The notes under the pieces were generated by a model. The model saw only the letters and a program-made list of their open reading frames with translations. It did not search any database and had not been told where the DNA came from. Of a stretch of 64,000 nucleotides of DNA, positions 14,685-24,390 are shown piece after piece. The stretch spans positions 11,080,587-11,144,586 of the forward strand of contig OX246743.1 of assembly GCA_945910005.1 (NCBI GenBank), in the 5' to 3' direction. Each line of letters starts with the position of its first letter. The first letter of the stretch is position 1. Position numbers and translations under genes: made by a program. Source of the stretch: Isoperla grammatica. Lineage: Eukaryota > Arthropoda > Insecta > Plecoptera > Perlodidae.

Positions 14685-14858
14685 ATCAGATCATATTCTT
14701 GGATATTTTTTAAATCCAATGAAAGCCTCTTTTTGGAAATCTATCTATATTTGGAGTTACAATTACACTAAGAATGAATAGAGATACAATGAGATTCATA
14801 CCTGCATACATTGAGAGCAGTGTGTTATTTACCAGTGTAAGCGAGGCAATTTCTATCG

Positions 14859-14932
14859 GCTGGCACGGCGTACGCAGTAACGTCGTAGCTTCGAATACTT
14901 GAGGTCTGGGGTTCAAAACCCATTACCCCCAA
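14859..14932 (+). pseudogene. tRNA-like module A of element 1 (degenerate)
   Basis: This is a tRNA-sized stretch with an A-box-like CGGCGTACGCAG at 14866-14877 and a B box GGTTCAAAACC at 14910-14920, which fits the GGTTCRANNCC consensus. The 44-nt spacing is that of intronless tRNA genes. A run of 11 T at 14933-14943 could terminate Pol III. The cloverleaf is poor: the acceptor pairs at about 4 of 7 positions, the T stem at 3 of 5, and the anticodon stem is weak around a TTCGAAT loop. It reads as a tRNA pseudogene or SINE head. Transcription is inferred only from the promoter motifs. Confidence 0.65.
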
Positions 14933-15128
14933 TTTTTTTTTTTCACCTATTTCACACATTTATATCATTTATATCTCAATTTGCGGCGGTTTTATTATCA
15001 GATCGTATTCTCATGGATATTTTTTTAAATCCAATGAAACCTTCTGTTCGTAAATCCATATATGTTTCGTTACATGCATACATTGAGAGCCGTGTGTTAT
15101 CTATACCAGTCTAAGCGATCCAACTTCC

Positions 15129-15208
15129 ATCGTGAGGCATGGCGTACGCGGTAGCGTCGTGGACTAGTGTTTTAGAGGTCCGGGGTTCGAGACCCGTTAG
15201 ACCACGAT
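15129..15208 (+). pseudogene. tRNA-Thr(AGU)-like module B of element 1 (degenerate)
   Basis: An A box TGGCGTACGCGG at 15140-15151 and a consensus B box GGTTCGAGACC at 15184-15194 lie 44 nt apart. Laid out as a tRNA, the D arm can form with wobble pairs, the anticodon loop is CTAGTGT (U33 present, AGU at 34-36, purine at 37), the variable loop is the common AGGTC, and the T loop is TTCGAGA. The canonical acceptor pairs at only about 3 of 7 positions. ATCGTG at 15129-15134 can instead pair fully with CACGAT at 15203-15208. Seven T at 15208-15214 follow. This looks like a decayed tRNA that keeps an intact internal promoter, not a working tRNA. Confidence 0.7.
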
Positions 15209-15350
15209 TTTTTTCTTCTATATTCAGAGCAGCAAAGTTGAGAAGGGTTTACTAAGGGGAAATTATTTTTTCAAGCGCTCGTAGCTAAAAAACGTGTGGT
15301 TCAAATTTGTTTCTGTATTTTTTTTATTTTTTTTGCGTTAATTATCTTGA

Positions 15351-18300
15351 CAATAAAACGCCTAACAATCTCCCCAATGTGGCTCTCGTCACACCGTCAT
15401 ACTTGCGGCCCTCTTTGCAATCAAAACGCCTAACAATCTCCCCAATGTGGCTCTCGTCACACCTTCATACTTGCGGCCCTCTTTTTAATCCAAGCGCCTA
15501 ACAATCTCCCCAATGTGGCTCTCACCACTCCACCATACTTGCGGCCCTCTTTGCAATCCAAGTGCCTAACATCTCCCTTATGTGGCTCTCGCCACTTCGC
15601 CATACTTGCGGCCCTCTTTGCAATCCAAGCGCCTAACAATCTCCCCAGTGGGGCTCTCACCACTCCGTCATACTTGCGGCCCTCTTTTCAATCCAAGCGT
15701 CTTACAATCTCCCCAGTGTTGCTCTCGCCACTCCGTCATACTTGCGGCCCTCTTTGCAATCCAAGCGCCTAACAATCTCCCCAATGTGGCTCTCGTCACT
15801 CCACCATACTTGCAGCCCTCTTTGCAATCCAAGCGCCTTACAAACTCCCCAATGTGGCTCTCGTCACTCCGTCATACTTGCGGCCCTCTTTGCAATCCAA
15901 GCGCCTGACAAACTCCCCAATGTGGCTCTCGTCACTCCGTCATACTTGCGGCCCTCTTTGCAATCCAAGCGCCTAACAATCTCTCCAATGTGGCTCTCGT
16001 CACTCCGTCATACTTGCGGCCCTCTTTGCAATCCAAGCGCCTTACAATCTCCCCAATGTGGCTCTCATCACACCGCCATACTTGCAGGCCTCTTTGCAAT
16101 CCAAGCGCCTAACAATCTCTCCAATGTGGCTCTCGTCACACCGCCATACTTGCGGATCTCTTTGCAATCCAAGCGCCTTGCAATATCCCCAATGTGGCTC
16201 TCGTCACACCGCCATACTTGCGGCCCTCTTTGCAATCAAAACGCCTAACAATCTCCCCGATGTGGGCTCTCGCCACTCCGCCATTCTTGCGGCCCTCTTT
16301 GCAATCCAAGCGCCTTACAATCTCCCCAATATGGCTCTCGTCACTCCACCATACTTGCGGCCCCTTTTGCAATCAAAACGCCTAACAATCTCCCCGATGT
16401 GGGCTCTCGCCACTCCGCCATTCTTGCGGCCCTCTTTGCAATCCAAGCGCCTTACAATCTCCCCAATATGGCTCTCGTCACTCCACCATACTTGCGGCCC
16501 TCTTTGCAATCAAAACGCCTAACAATCTCCCCGATGTGGGCTCTCGTCACACCGTAAAACTTGTGGCCCTATTTGCAATCCAAGCGCCTAACATTCTCCC
16601 CAATGTGGCTCTCGTCACTCCACCATACTTGCGGCCCTCTTTGCAATCGAAGTGCCTCATTTCTCCCTTATGTGGCTCTCGCCACTCCGCCATACTTGCG
16701 GCCCTCTTTGTAATCCAAGTGCCCAACAATCTCCCTAATGTGGCTCTCGTCACTCCGTCATACTTGCGGCCATCTTTGCAATCCAAGTGCCTTACATCTC
16801 CCCAATGTGGCTCTCGGCACTCCCCCATACTTGCGGCCCTCTTTGCAATCCAAGTGCCTAACATCTCCCCAATGTGGCTTTCGCCACTCCGTCATACTTG
16901 CGGCCCTCTTTGCAATCCAAGCGCCTTACAAACTCCCCAATGTGGCTCTCGTCACTCCGTCATACTTGCGGCCCTCTTTGCAATCCAAGCGCCTAACAAA
17001 CTCCCCAATGTGGCTCTCGTCATCTTGTCATACTTGCGGCCCCCTTTGCAATCCAAGCGCCTAACAATCTCCCCAATGTGGCTCTCATCACTTAAACATA
17101 CTTGCGGCCCTCTTTGCCATCCAAGCGCCTAACAATCTCCCCAATGTGGCTCTCGTCACTCGGTCATACTTGCGGCCCTCTTTGCAATCCAAGCGCCTTA
17201 CAATCTCCCCAATGTGGCTCTCGTCACACCGCCATACTTGCGGCCCTCTTTGCAATCCAAGCGCTTTACAATCTCCCTAGTGTTGCTCTCGTCATTTCGT
17301 TAGACTTGCGGCACTCTTTGCAATCCAAGCGCCTTACAATCTCCCCAATGTGGCTCTCGTCACACCGTCATACTTGCGGCCCTCTTTGCAAACCAAGAGC
17401 CTCACAATCTCCCCAAGGCAGCACTTTCACTCCGTCACTCTTGCGGCCCTCTTTGCAATCCAAGCGCCTTACAATCTCCCCAATGTGGCTCTCGTCACAC
17501 TGCCATACTCGCGGCCCTCTTTGCAATCCAAGAGCCTCACAATCTCCCCAAGGCGGCACTTTCACTCCGTCACTCTTGCGGCCCTCTTTGCAATCCAAGC
17601 GCCTTACAATCTCCCCAATGTGGCTCTCGTCACACCGCCATACTCGCGGCCCTCTTTGCAATCAGAGCGCCTAACAATCGCCTTACAATCTCCCCAATGT
17701 GGCTCTCGGCAATCCACCATACTTGCGGCCCTCTTTTGCAATCCAAGCGCCTAACAATCTCCCCAATGTCTCTCTCGTCACTCCACCATACTTGCGGCCC
17801 TCTTTGCAATCAGAGCGCCTCATTATCTCCCCGATGCGGCTCTCGCCACTCCGTCATACTTGCGGCCCTCTTTGCAATCCAAGCGCCTAACAATCTCCCC
17901 AATGTGGCTCTCGTCACTCCACCATACTTGCGGCCCTCTTTGCAATCCAAGCGCCTTACAATCTCCCCAATGTGGCTCTCGTCACACCGCCATACTTGCG
18001 GCCCTCTTTGCAATCCAAGCGCCTTACAATCTCCCCAATGTGGCTCTCATCACACCGCCATACTTGCAGGCCTCTTTGGAATCCAAGCGCCTAACAATCT
18101 CTCCCATGTGGCTCTCGTCACACCGCCATACTTGCGGCCCTCTTTGCAATCCAAGCGCTTTGCAATATCCCCAATGTGGCTCTCGTCACACCGCCATACT
18201 TGCGGCCCTCTTTGCAATCAAAACGCCTAACAATCTTCCCGATGTGGGCTCTCGCCACTCCGCCATTCTTGCGGCCCTCTTTGCAATCCAAGCGCCTTAC

Positions 18301-18408
18301 AATCTCCCCAATATGGCTCTCGTCACTCCACCATATTGCGGCCCTCTTTGCAATCAAAACGCCTAACAATCTCCCCAATGTGGCTCTCGTCACACCTTCA
18401 TACTTGCG
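15351..18408 (+). repeat. 68-bp satellite array, segment 2
   Basis: The satellite resumes in register after element 1 with two monomers carrying AATAAAACGCC/CAATCAAAACGCC. The second of these has the CACACCTTCATACTTGCGG version, which is intact across the site where the element sits upstream. The stretch 15511-16533 separates the two 2.7-kb blocks. Its parts match later sequence at about 19850-20350 (offset 4,341) and 21214-21690 (offset 5,156). At 16259-16533 a 137-bp two-monomer unit (GATGTGGGCTC form plus AATATGGCTC form) is repeated twice. No gene is seen. Confidence 0.96.
16259..16532 (+). repeat. 137-bp dimer unit in tandem (two copies)
   Basis: A two-monomer unit, one 69-bp monomer with GATGTGGGCTCTCGCC and one 68-bp monomer with AATATGGCTCTCGTC, occurs twice in a row. 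The GATGTGGG landmark is at 16259, 16396 and 16533, exactly 137 bp apart. The third landmark starts a different monomer (CGTCACACCGTAAAAC). The same arrangement is found at 21415-21688. It is a local dimer-level amplification inside the larger repeat structure. Confidence 0.85.
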
Positions 18409-18582
18409 ATCAGATCATATTCTTGGATATTTTTTAAATCCAATGAAAGCCTCTTTTTGGAAATCTATCTATATTTGGAGTTACAATTACACTAAGAATG
18501 AATAGAGATACAATGAGATTCATACCTGCATACATTGAGAGCAGTGTGTTATTTACCAGTGTAAGCGAGGCAATTTCTATCG

Positions 18583-18656
18583 GCTGGCACGGCGTACGCA
18601 GTAACGTCGTAGCTTCGAATACTTGAGGTCTGGGGTTCAAAACCCATTACCCCCAA
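18583..18656 (+). pseudogene. tRNA-like module A of element 2 (degenerate)
   Basis: The A-box-like motif is at 18590-18601 and the B box GGTTCAAAACC at 18634-18644, 44 nt apart, followed by 10 T. The sequence and its stem defects are the same as in module A of element 1. Confidence 0.65.
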
Positions 18657-18851
18657 TTTTTTTTTTCACCTATTTCACACATTTATATCATTTATATCTC
18701 AATTTGCGGCGGTTTTATTATCAGATCGTATTCTCATGGATATTTTTTTAAATCCAATGAAACCTTCTGTTCGTAAATCCATATATGTTTCGTTACATGC
18801 ATACATTGAGAGCCGTGTGTTATCTATACCAGTCTAAGCGATCCAACTTCC

Positions 18852-18931
18852 ATCGTGAGGCATGGCGTACGCGGTAGCGTCGTGGACTAGTGTTTTAGAG
18901 GTCCGGGGTTCGAGACCCGTTAGACCACGAT
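18852..18931 (+). pseudogene. tRNA-Thr(AGU)-like module B of element 2 (degenerate)
   Basis: The A box TGGCGTACGCGG is at 18863-18874 and the B box GGTTCGAGACC at 18907-18917, with seven T at 18931-18937. The 3' part reads CCCGTTAGACCACGA, as in element 1. The promoter motifs are kept, the acceptor stem is not. Confidence 0.7.
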
Positions 18932-21414
18932 TTTTTTCTTCTATATTCAGAGCAGCAAAGTTGAGAAGGGTTTACTAAGGGGAAATTATTTTTTCAAGCG
19001 CTCGTAGCTAAAAAACGTGTGGTTCAAATTTGTTTCTGTATTTTTTTTATTTTTTTTGCGTTAATTATCTTGACAATAAAACGCCTAACAATCTCCCCAA
19101 TGTGGCTCTCGTCACACCGTCATACTTGCGGCCCTCTTTGCAATCAAAACGCCTAACAATCTCCCCAATGTGGCTCTCGTCACACCTTCATACTTGCGGC
19201 CCTCTTTTTAATCCAAGCGCCTAACAATCTCCCTTGATGTGGCTCTCGTCACTCCGCCATACTTGCGGCCCTCTTTGCAATCCAAGCGCCTAACAATCTC
19301 GCCACTTCGCCATTCTTGCGGCCCTCTTTTTAATCCAAGCGTCTAACAATCGCCCCAATGTGGCTCTTGTCACTCCACCATACTTGCGGCCCTCTTTGCA
19401 ATCAGAGCGCCTAACAATCGCCTTACAATCACCCCAATGTGGCACTTTCACTCCGTCACTCTTGCGGCCCTCTTTGCAATCCAAGCGCCTAACAATCTCT
19501 CAAATGTGGCTCTCGTCACTCCGTCATACTTGCGGCCCTCTTTGCAATCCAAGCGCCTTACAATCTCTCCAATGTGGCTCTCGTCACACCGCCATACTTG
19601 CGGCTCTCTTTGCAATCAGAGCGCCTAACAATCGCCTTACAATCTCCCCAATGTGGCACTTTCACTCCGTCACTCTTGCGGCCCTCTTTGCAATCCAAGC
19701 GCCTTACAAACTCCCCAATGTGGCTCTCGTCACTCAGTCATACTTGCGGCCCTCTTTGCAATCCAAGCGCCTTACAAACTTCCCAATGTGTCTCTCGTCA
19801 CTCCGTCATACTTGCGGCCCTCTTTGCAATCCAAGCGCCTAACAATCTCCCCAATGTGGCTCTCACCACTCCACCATACTTGCGGCCCTCTTTGCAATCC
19901 AAGTGCCTAACATCTCCTTTTTGTGGCTCTCGCCACTTCGCCATACTTGCGGCCCTCTTTGCAATCCAAGCGCCTAACAATCTCCCCAGTGGGGCTCTCA
20001 CCACTCCGTCATACTTGCGGCCCTCTTTTCAATCCAAGCGTCTTACAATCTCCCCAGTGTTGCTCTCGCCACTCCGTCATACTTGCGGCCCTCTTTGCAA
20101 TCCAAGCGCCTAACAATCTCCCCAATGTGGCTCTCGTCACTCCACCATACCTGCAGCCCTCTTTGCAATCCAAGCGCCTTACAAACTCCCCAATGTGGCT
20201 CTCGTCACTCCGTCATACTTGCGGCCCTCTTTGCAAACCAAGCGCCTGACAAACTCCCCAATGTGGCTCTCGTCACTCCGTCATACTTGCGGCCCTCTTT
20301 GCAATCCAAGCGCCTAACAATCTCTCCAATGTGGCTCTCGTCACTCCGTCATACTTGCGGCCCTCTTTGCAATCCAAGCGCCTTGCAATCTCCCCAATGT
20401 GGCTCTCGGCACTCCGTCATACTTGCGGCCCTCTTTGCAATCCAAGCGCTTTGCAATCTCCCCAATGTGGCTCTCGTCACACTGCCATACTTGCGGCCCT
20501 CTTTGCAATCAAAACGCCTAACAATTTCCCCGATGTGGGCTCTCGTCACACCGTTAAACTTGCGGCTCTATTTGCAATCCAAGCGCCTAACAATCTCCCC
20601 AATGTGGCTCTCGTCACTCCACCATACTTGCGGCCCTCTTTGCAATCGAAGTGCCTCATTTCTCCCTTATGTGGCTCTCGCCACACCGCCATACTTGCGG
20701 CCCTCTTTGTAATCCAAGCGCCTAACAATCTCCCTAATGTGGCTCTCGTCACTCCGTCATACTTGCGGCCATCTTTGCAATCCAAGTGCCTAACATCTCC
20801 CCAATGTGGCTCTCGCCACTCCACCATACTTGCGGCCCTCTTCACAATCCAAGTGCCTTAAATCTCCCCAATGTGGCTTTCGCCACTCCGCCATACTTGC
20901 GGCCCTCTTTTGCAATCCAAGCGCCTAACAATCTCCCCAATGTCTCTTTCGTCACTCCACCATACTTGCGGCCCTCTTTGCAATCAGAGCGCCTCATTAT
21001 CTCCCCGATGCGGCTCTCGCCACTCCGTCGAACTTGCGGCCCTCTTTGCAATCCAAGCGCCTAACAATCTCCCCAATGTGGCTCTCGTCACTCCACCATA
21101 CTTGCGGCCCTCTTTGCAATCCAAGCGCCTTACAATCTTCCCAATGTGGCTCTCGTCACACCGCCATACTTGCGGCCCTCTTTGCAATCCAAGCGCCTTA
21201 CAATCTCCCCAATGTGGCTCTCATCACACCGCCATACTTGCAGGCCTCTTTGCAATCCAAGCGCCTAACAATCTCTCCAATGTGGCTCTCGTCACACCGC
21301 CATACTTGCGGATCTCTTTGCAATCCAAGCGCCTTGCAATATCCCCAATGTGGCTCTCGTCACACCGCCATACTTGCGGCCCTCTTTGCAATCAAAACGC
21401 CTAACAATCTCCCC

Positions 21415-21688
21415 GATGTGGGCTCTCGCCACTCCGCCATTCTTGCGGCCCTCTTTGCAATCCAAGCGCCTTACAATCTCCCCAATATGGCTCTCGTCAC
21501 TCCACCATACTTGCGGCCCTCTTTGCAATCAAAACGCCTAACAATCTCCCCGATGTGGGCTCTCGCCACTCCGCCATTCTTGCGGCCCTCTTTGCAATCC
21601 AAGCGCCTTACAATCTCCCCAATATGGCTCTCGTCACTCCACCATACTTGCGGCCCTCTTTGCAATCAAAACGCCTAACAATCTCCCC
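21415..21688 (+). repeat. 137-bp dimer unit in tandem (second locus)
   Basis: The GATGTGGG landmark occurs at 21415, 21552 and 21689, 137 bp apart, as at 16259-16533. The two loci belong to one larger homologous stretch (16058-17270 against 21214-22430, offset 5,156), so the dimer expansion predates that duplication. Confidence 0.85.
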
Positions 21689-21689
21689 G

Positions 21690-22410
21690 ATGTGGGCTCT
21701 CGTCACACCGTTAAACTTGCGGCCCTATTTGCAATCCAAGCGCCTAACAATCTCCCCAATGTGGCTCTCGTCACTCCACCATACTTGCGGCCCTCTTTGC
21801 AATCGAAGTGCCTCATTTCTCCCTTATGTGGCTCTCGCCACTCCGCCATACTTTCGGCCCTCTTTGTAATCCAAGTGCCTAACAATCTCCCTAATGTGGC
21901 TCTCGTCACTCCGTCATACTTGCGGCCATCTTTGCAATCCAAGTGCCTAACATCTCCCCAATGTGGCTCTCGGCACTCCCCCATACTTGCGGCCCTCTTT
22001 GCAATCCAAGTGCCTAACATCTCCCCAATGTGGCTTTCGCCACTCTGTCATACTTGCGGCCCTCTTTGCAATCCAAGCGCCTTACAAACTCCCCAATGTG
22101 GCTCTCGTCACTCCGTCATACTTGCGGCCCTCTTTGCAATCCAAGCGCCTAACAAACTCCCCAATGTGGCTCTCGTCACCTTGTCATACTTGCGGCCCCC
22201 TTTGCAATCCAAGCGCCTAACAATCTCCCCAATGTGGCTCTTATCATTTAAACATACTTGCGGCCCTCTTTGCCATCCAAGCGCCTAACAATCTCCCCAA
22301 TGTGGCTCTCGTCACTCGGTCATACTTGCGGCCCTCTTTGCAATCCAAGCGCCTTACAATCTCCCCAATGTGGCTCTCGTCACACCGCCATACTTGCGGC
22401 CGTCTTTGCA
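21690..22410 (+). repeat. Higher-order block, 1,980-bp offset, copy 1
   Basis: A run of about eleven monomers starts with the TGTGGGCTCTCGTCACACCG monomer, continues through GAAGTGCCTCATTTCTCCC, GTGCCTAACATC and ACAAACTCC forms, and ends near AAGCGCTTTAC. The same order recurs at 23670-24390. Relatives at 12810 and 16534 differ mainly by CCGTAAAAC for CCGTTAAAC and AACATTCTCC for AACAATCTCC. Boundaries are approximate because flanking monomers are also similar. Confidence 0.8.
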
Positions 22411-22424
22411 ATCCAAGCGCTTTA

Positions 22425-23465
22425 CAAACTCCCCAATGTGGCTCTCGTCACTCCGTCATACTTGCGGCCCTCTTTGCAATCCAAGCGCCTTACAAACTCC
22501 CCAATGTGTCTTTCGTCACTCCGTCATACTTGCGGCCCTTTTTGCAATCCAAGCGCCTAACAATCTCCCCAATGTGGCTCTCGTCACACCGCCATACTCG
22601 CGGCCCTCTTTGCAATCAGAGCGCCTAACAATCGTCTTACAATCTCCCCAATGTGGCTCTCGGCACTCCACCATACTTGCGGCCCTCTTTGCAATCCAAG
22701 CGCCTAACAATCTCCCCAATATGGCTCTCGTCACTCCACCGTACGTGCGGCCCTTTTTGCAATCAAGACGCCTAACAATCTCCCCAATGTGGCTATTGGC
22801 ACTCCACCATACTTGCGGCCCTCTTTGCAATCCAAGTGCCTAACATCTCCCCAATGTGGCTCTCGCCACTCCGCCATACTTGCGGCCCACTTTGCAATCC
22901 AAGCGCCTTACAATCTCCCCAATATGGCTCTCGTCACTCCACCATACTTGCGGCCCTCTTTGCAATCAAAACGCCTAACAATCTCCCCAATGTGGCTCTC
23001 GGCACTCCACCATACTTGCGGCCCTCTTTGCAATCCAAGTGCCTAACATCTCCCCAAAGTGGCTCTCGCCACTCCGCCATACTTGCGGCCCTCTTTGCAA
23101 TCAAAGCGCCTAACAATCTCCCCAGTGGGGCTCTCACCACTCCGTCATACATGCGGCCCTCTTTTCAATCCAAGCTTCTAACAATCTCCCCAGTGTTGCT
23201 CTCGCCACTCCGTCATACTTGCGGCCCTCCTTGCAATCCAAGCGCCTTACAATCTCCCCAATGTGGCTCTCGTCACTCCACCATACCTACGGCCCTCTTT
23301 GCAATCCAAGCGCCTTACAAACTCCCCAATGTGGCTCTCGTCACTCCGTCATACTTGCGGCCCTCTTTGCAATCCAAGCGCCTTACAAACTCCTTAATGT
23401 GTCTCTCGTCACTCCGTCATACTTGCGGCCCTCTTTGCAATCCAAGAGCCTCACAATCTCCCCAA
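22425..23465 (+). repeat. 1-kb higher-order block, copy 1 (5,201-bp offset)
   Basis: The variant order matches 27626-28666 at a constant offset of 5,201 bp. It includes rare private marks: CCACCGTACGTGCGG, GGCCCACTTTGC, CATACATGCGG, AAGCTTCTAAC, ACCTACGGCC and CTCCTTAATGTG. Shared rare marks show copying rather than independent mutation. The match ends at CCCAATATGG against CCCAAGGTGG. The left limit is approximate. Confidence 0.85.
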
Positions 23466-23669
23466 TATGGCTCTCGTCACTCCACCATACTTGCGGCCCT
23501 CTTTGCAATCAAAACGCCTAACAATCTCCCCGATGTGGGCTCTCGCCACTCCGCCATTCTAGCGGCCCTCTTTGCAATCCAAGCGCCTTACAATCTCCCC
23601 AATATGGCTCTCGTCACTCCACCATACTTGCGGCCCTCTTTGCAATCAAAACGCCTAACAATCTCCCCG

Positions 23670-24390
23670 ATGTGGGCTCTCGTCACACCGTTAAACTTGC
23701 GGCCCTATTTGCAATCCAAGCGCCTAACAATCTCCCCAATGTGGCTCTCGTCACTCCACCATACTTACGGCCCTCTTTGCAATCGAAGTGCCTCATTTCT
23801 CCCTTATGTGGCTCTCGCCACTCCGCCATACTTGCGGCCCTCTTTGTAATCCAAGTGCCTAACAATCTCCCTAATGTGGCTCTCGTCACTCCGTCATACT
23901 TGCGGCCATCTTTGCAATCCAAGTGCCTAACATCTCCCCAATGTGGCTCTCGGCACTCCCCCATACTTGCGGCCCTCTTTGCAATCCAAGTGCCTAACAT
24001 CTCCCCAATGTGGCTTTCGCCACTCTGTCATACTTGCAGCCCTCTTTGCAATCCAAGCGCCTTACAAACTCCCCAATGTGGCTCTCGCCACTCCGTCATA
24101 CTTGCGGCCCTCTTTGCAATCCAAGCGCCTAACAAACTCCCCAATGTGGCTCTCGTCACCTTGTCATACTTGCGGCCCCCTTTGCAATCCAAGCGCCTAA
24201 CAATCTCCCCAATGTGGCTCTCATCACTTAAACATACTTGCGGCCCTCTTTGCCATCCAAGCGCCTAACAATCTCCCCAATGTGGCTCTCGTCACTCGGT
24301 CATACTTGCGGACCTCTTTGCAATCCAAGCGCCTAACAATCTCCCCAATGTGGCTCTCGTCACACCGCCATACTTGCGGCCCTCTTTGCA
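23670..24390 (+). repeat. Higher-order block, 1,980-bp offset, copy 2
   Basis: This is the second member of the 1,980-bp pair. It continues rightwards (to about 24830) in register with 12810-13970 at offset 10,860, including the paired CCAAGGCAGCAC and CCAAGGCGGCAC monomers. The locus is therefore a mosaic whose left and right parts have different nearest relatives. Confidence 0.8.

Larger units (their letters stand above)
14685..15350 (+). repeat. Dimeric tRNA-like element, copy 1
   Basis: This AT-rich 666-bp sequence is unrelated to the satellite. It starts right after CATACTTGCG of a monomer, and the satellite resumes at CAATAAAACGCC. Compared with an intact monomer, 11 bases (GCCCTCTTTG plus one C) are missing at the junction. 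The element has two related halves, 14685-14996 and 14997-15350. Both open with ATCAGATC and share AAATCCAATGAAA, GCATACATTGAGAG and a tRNA-like module that ends in a T-run. The second half has an extra 3' tail ending in T-rich sequence. There is no credible protein-coding gene. It could be a tRNA-derived SINE-like element or a duplicated tRNA pseudogene with its flanks; mobility is not shown, since no clear target-site duplication or reverse transcriptase is visible. Confidence 0.85.
12810..15510 (+). repeat. 2.7-kb higher-order block, copy 1 (carries tRNA-like element 1)
   Basis: This block is nearly identical to 16534-19233 at an offset of 3,724 bp, which becomes 3,723 after one T is lost from a T-run. 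The alignment breaks at the left at a CCAATGTGGG/CCGATGTGGG difference and at the right at CTCCCCAATG/CTCCCTTGATG. Differences noticed by eye are few: one C/T near 12840 against 16564, one C/T in AAGCGCC/TTTGCAATA, and the T-run length. The block contains satellite monomers and the complete element at 14685-15350, so the element was copied as a passenger. Its left part (about 12810-13970) also recurs at 23670-24830 (offset 10,860). Confidence 0.9.
18409..19073 (+). repeat. Dimeric tRNA-like element, copy 2
   Basis: This 665-bp copy is almost identical to element 1, with the same left junction (CTTGCG then ATCAGATC) and the same right junction (TTGA then CAATAAAACGCC). The one length difference noticed is 10 T instead of 11 after module A. 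The halves are 18409-18719 and 18720-19073. It lies inside the duplicated 2.7-kb block, so its presence needs no second insertion. Confidence 0.85.
16534..19233 (+). repeat. 2.7-kb higher-order block, copy 2 (carries tRNA-like element 2)
   Basis: This is the second copy of the block at 12810-15510, with monomer order, monomer variants and the inserted element all reproduced. Its left part also matches 21690-22430 (offset 5,156) and 23670-24390, so this variant order exists in four places. At its right end, CTCCCTTGATGTGG marks the switch to a different monomer context. High identity and preserved order point to a recent duplication. Confidence 0.9.

Noticed and set aside
14710..14916. 68-codon minus-strand open frame inside the tRNA-like element, present in all five copies (also 18434, 32884, 50842, 59520)
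   Set aside because: The copies are recent duplicates, so conservation is not independent evidence. It overlaps the A and B boxes of module A and has no recognisable domain.
15129..15208. Functional tRNA-Thr gene
   Set aside because: The acceptor stem pairs at only about 3 of 7 positions, and the anticodon stem has a G-G mismatch and two G-T pairs. It is better described as a tRNA-derived pseudogene.
15298..15308. Possible third B box, GGTTCAAATTT, in the 3' tail of the element
   Set aside because: It lacks the final CC of the GGTTCRANNCC consensus, has no A box at the right distance, and is further changed to GGTTTAAATTT in copy 5.
14685..15350. Autonomous transposon or LINE fragment
   Set aside because: There is no reverse transcriptase or transposase frame, no terminal inverted repeats and no clear target-site duplication. 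Only tRNA-like modules are visible.
22836..23849. 337-codon open frame, the longest in the window
   Set aside because: It is a translation of 68-bp monomers cycling through three phases, with no domain, no start context and the same peptide repeated in overlapping frames. I treat all such frames as non-coding.
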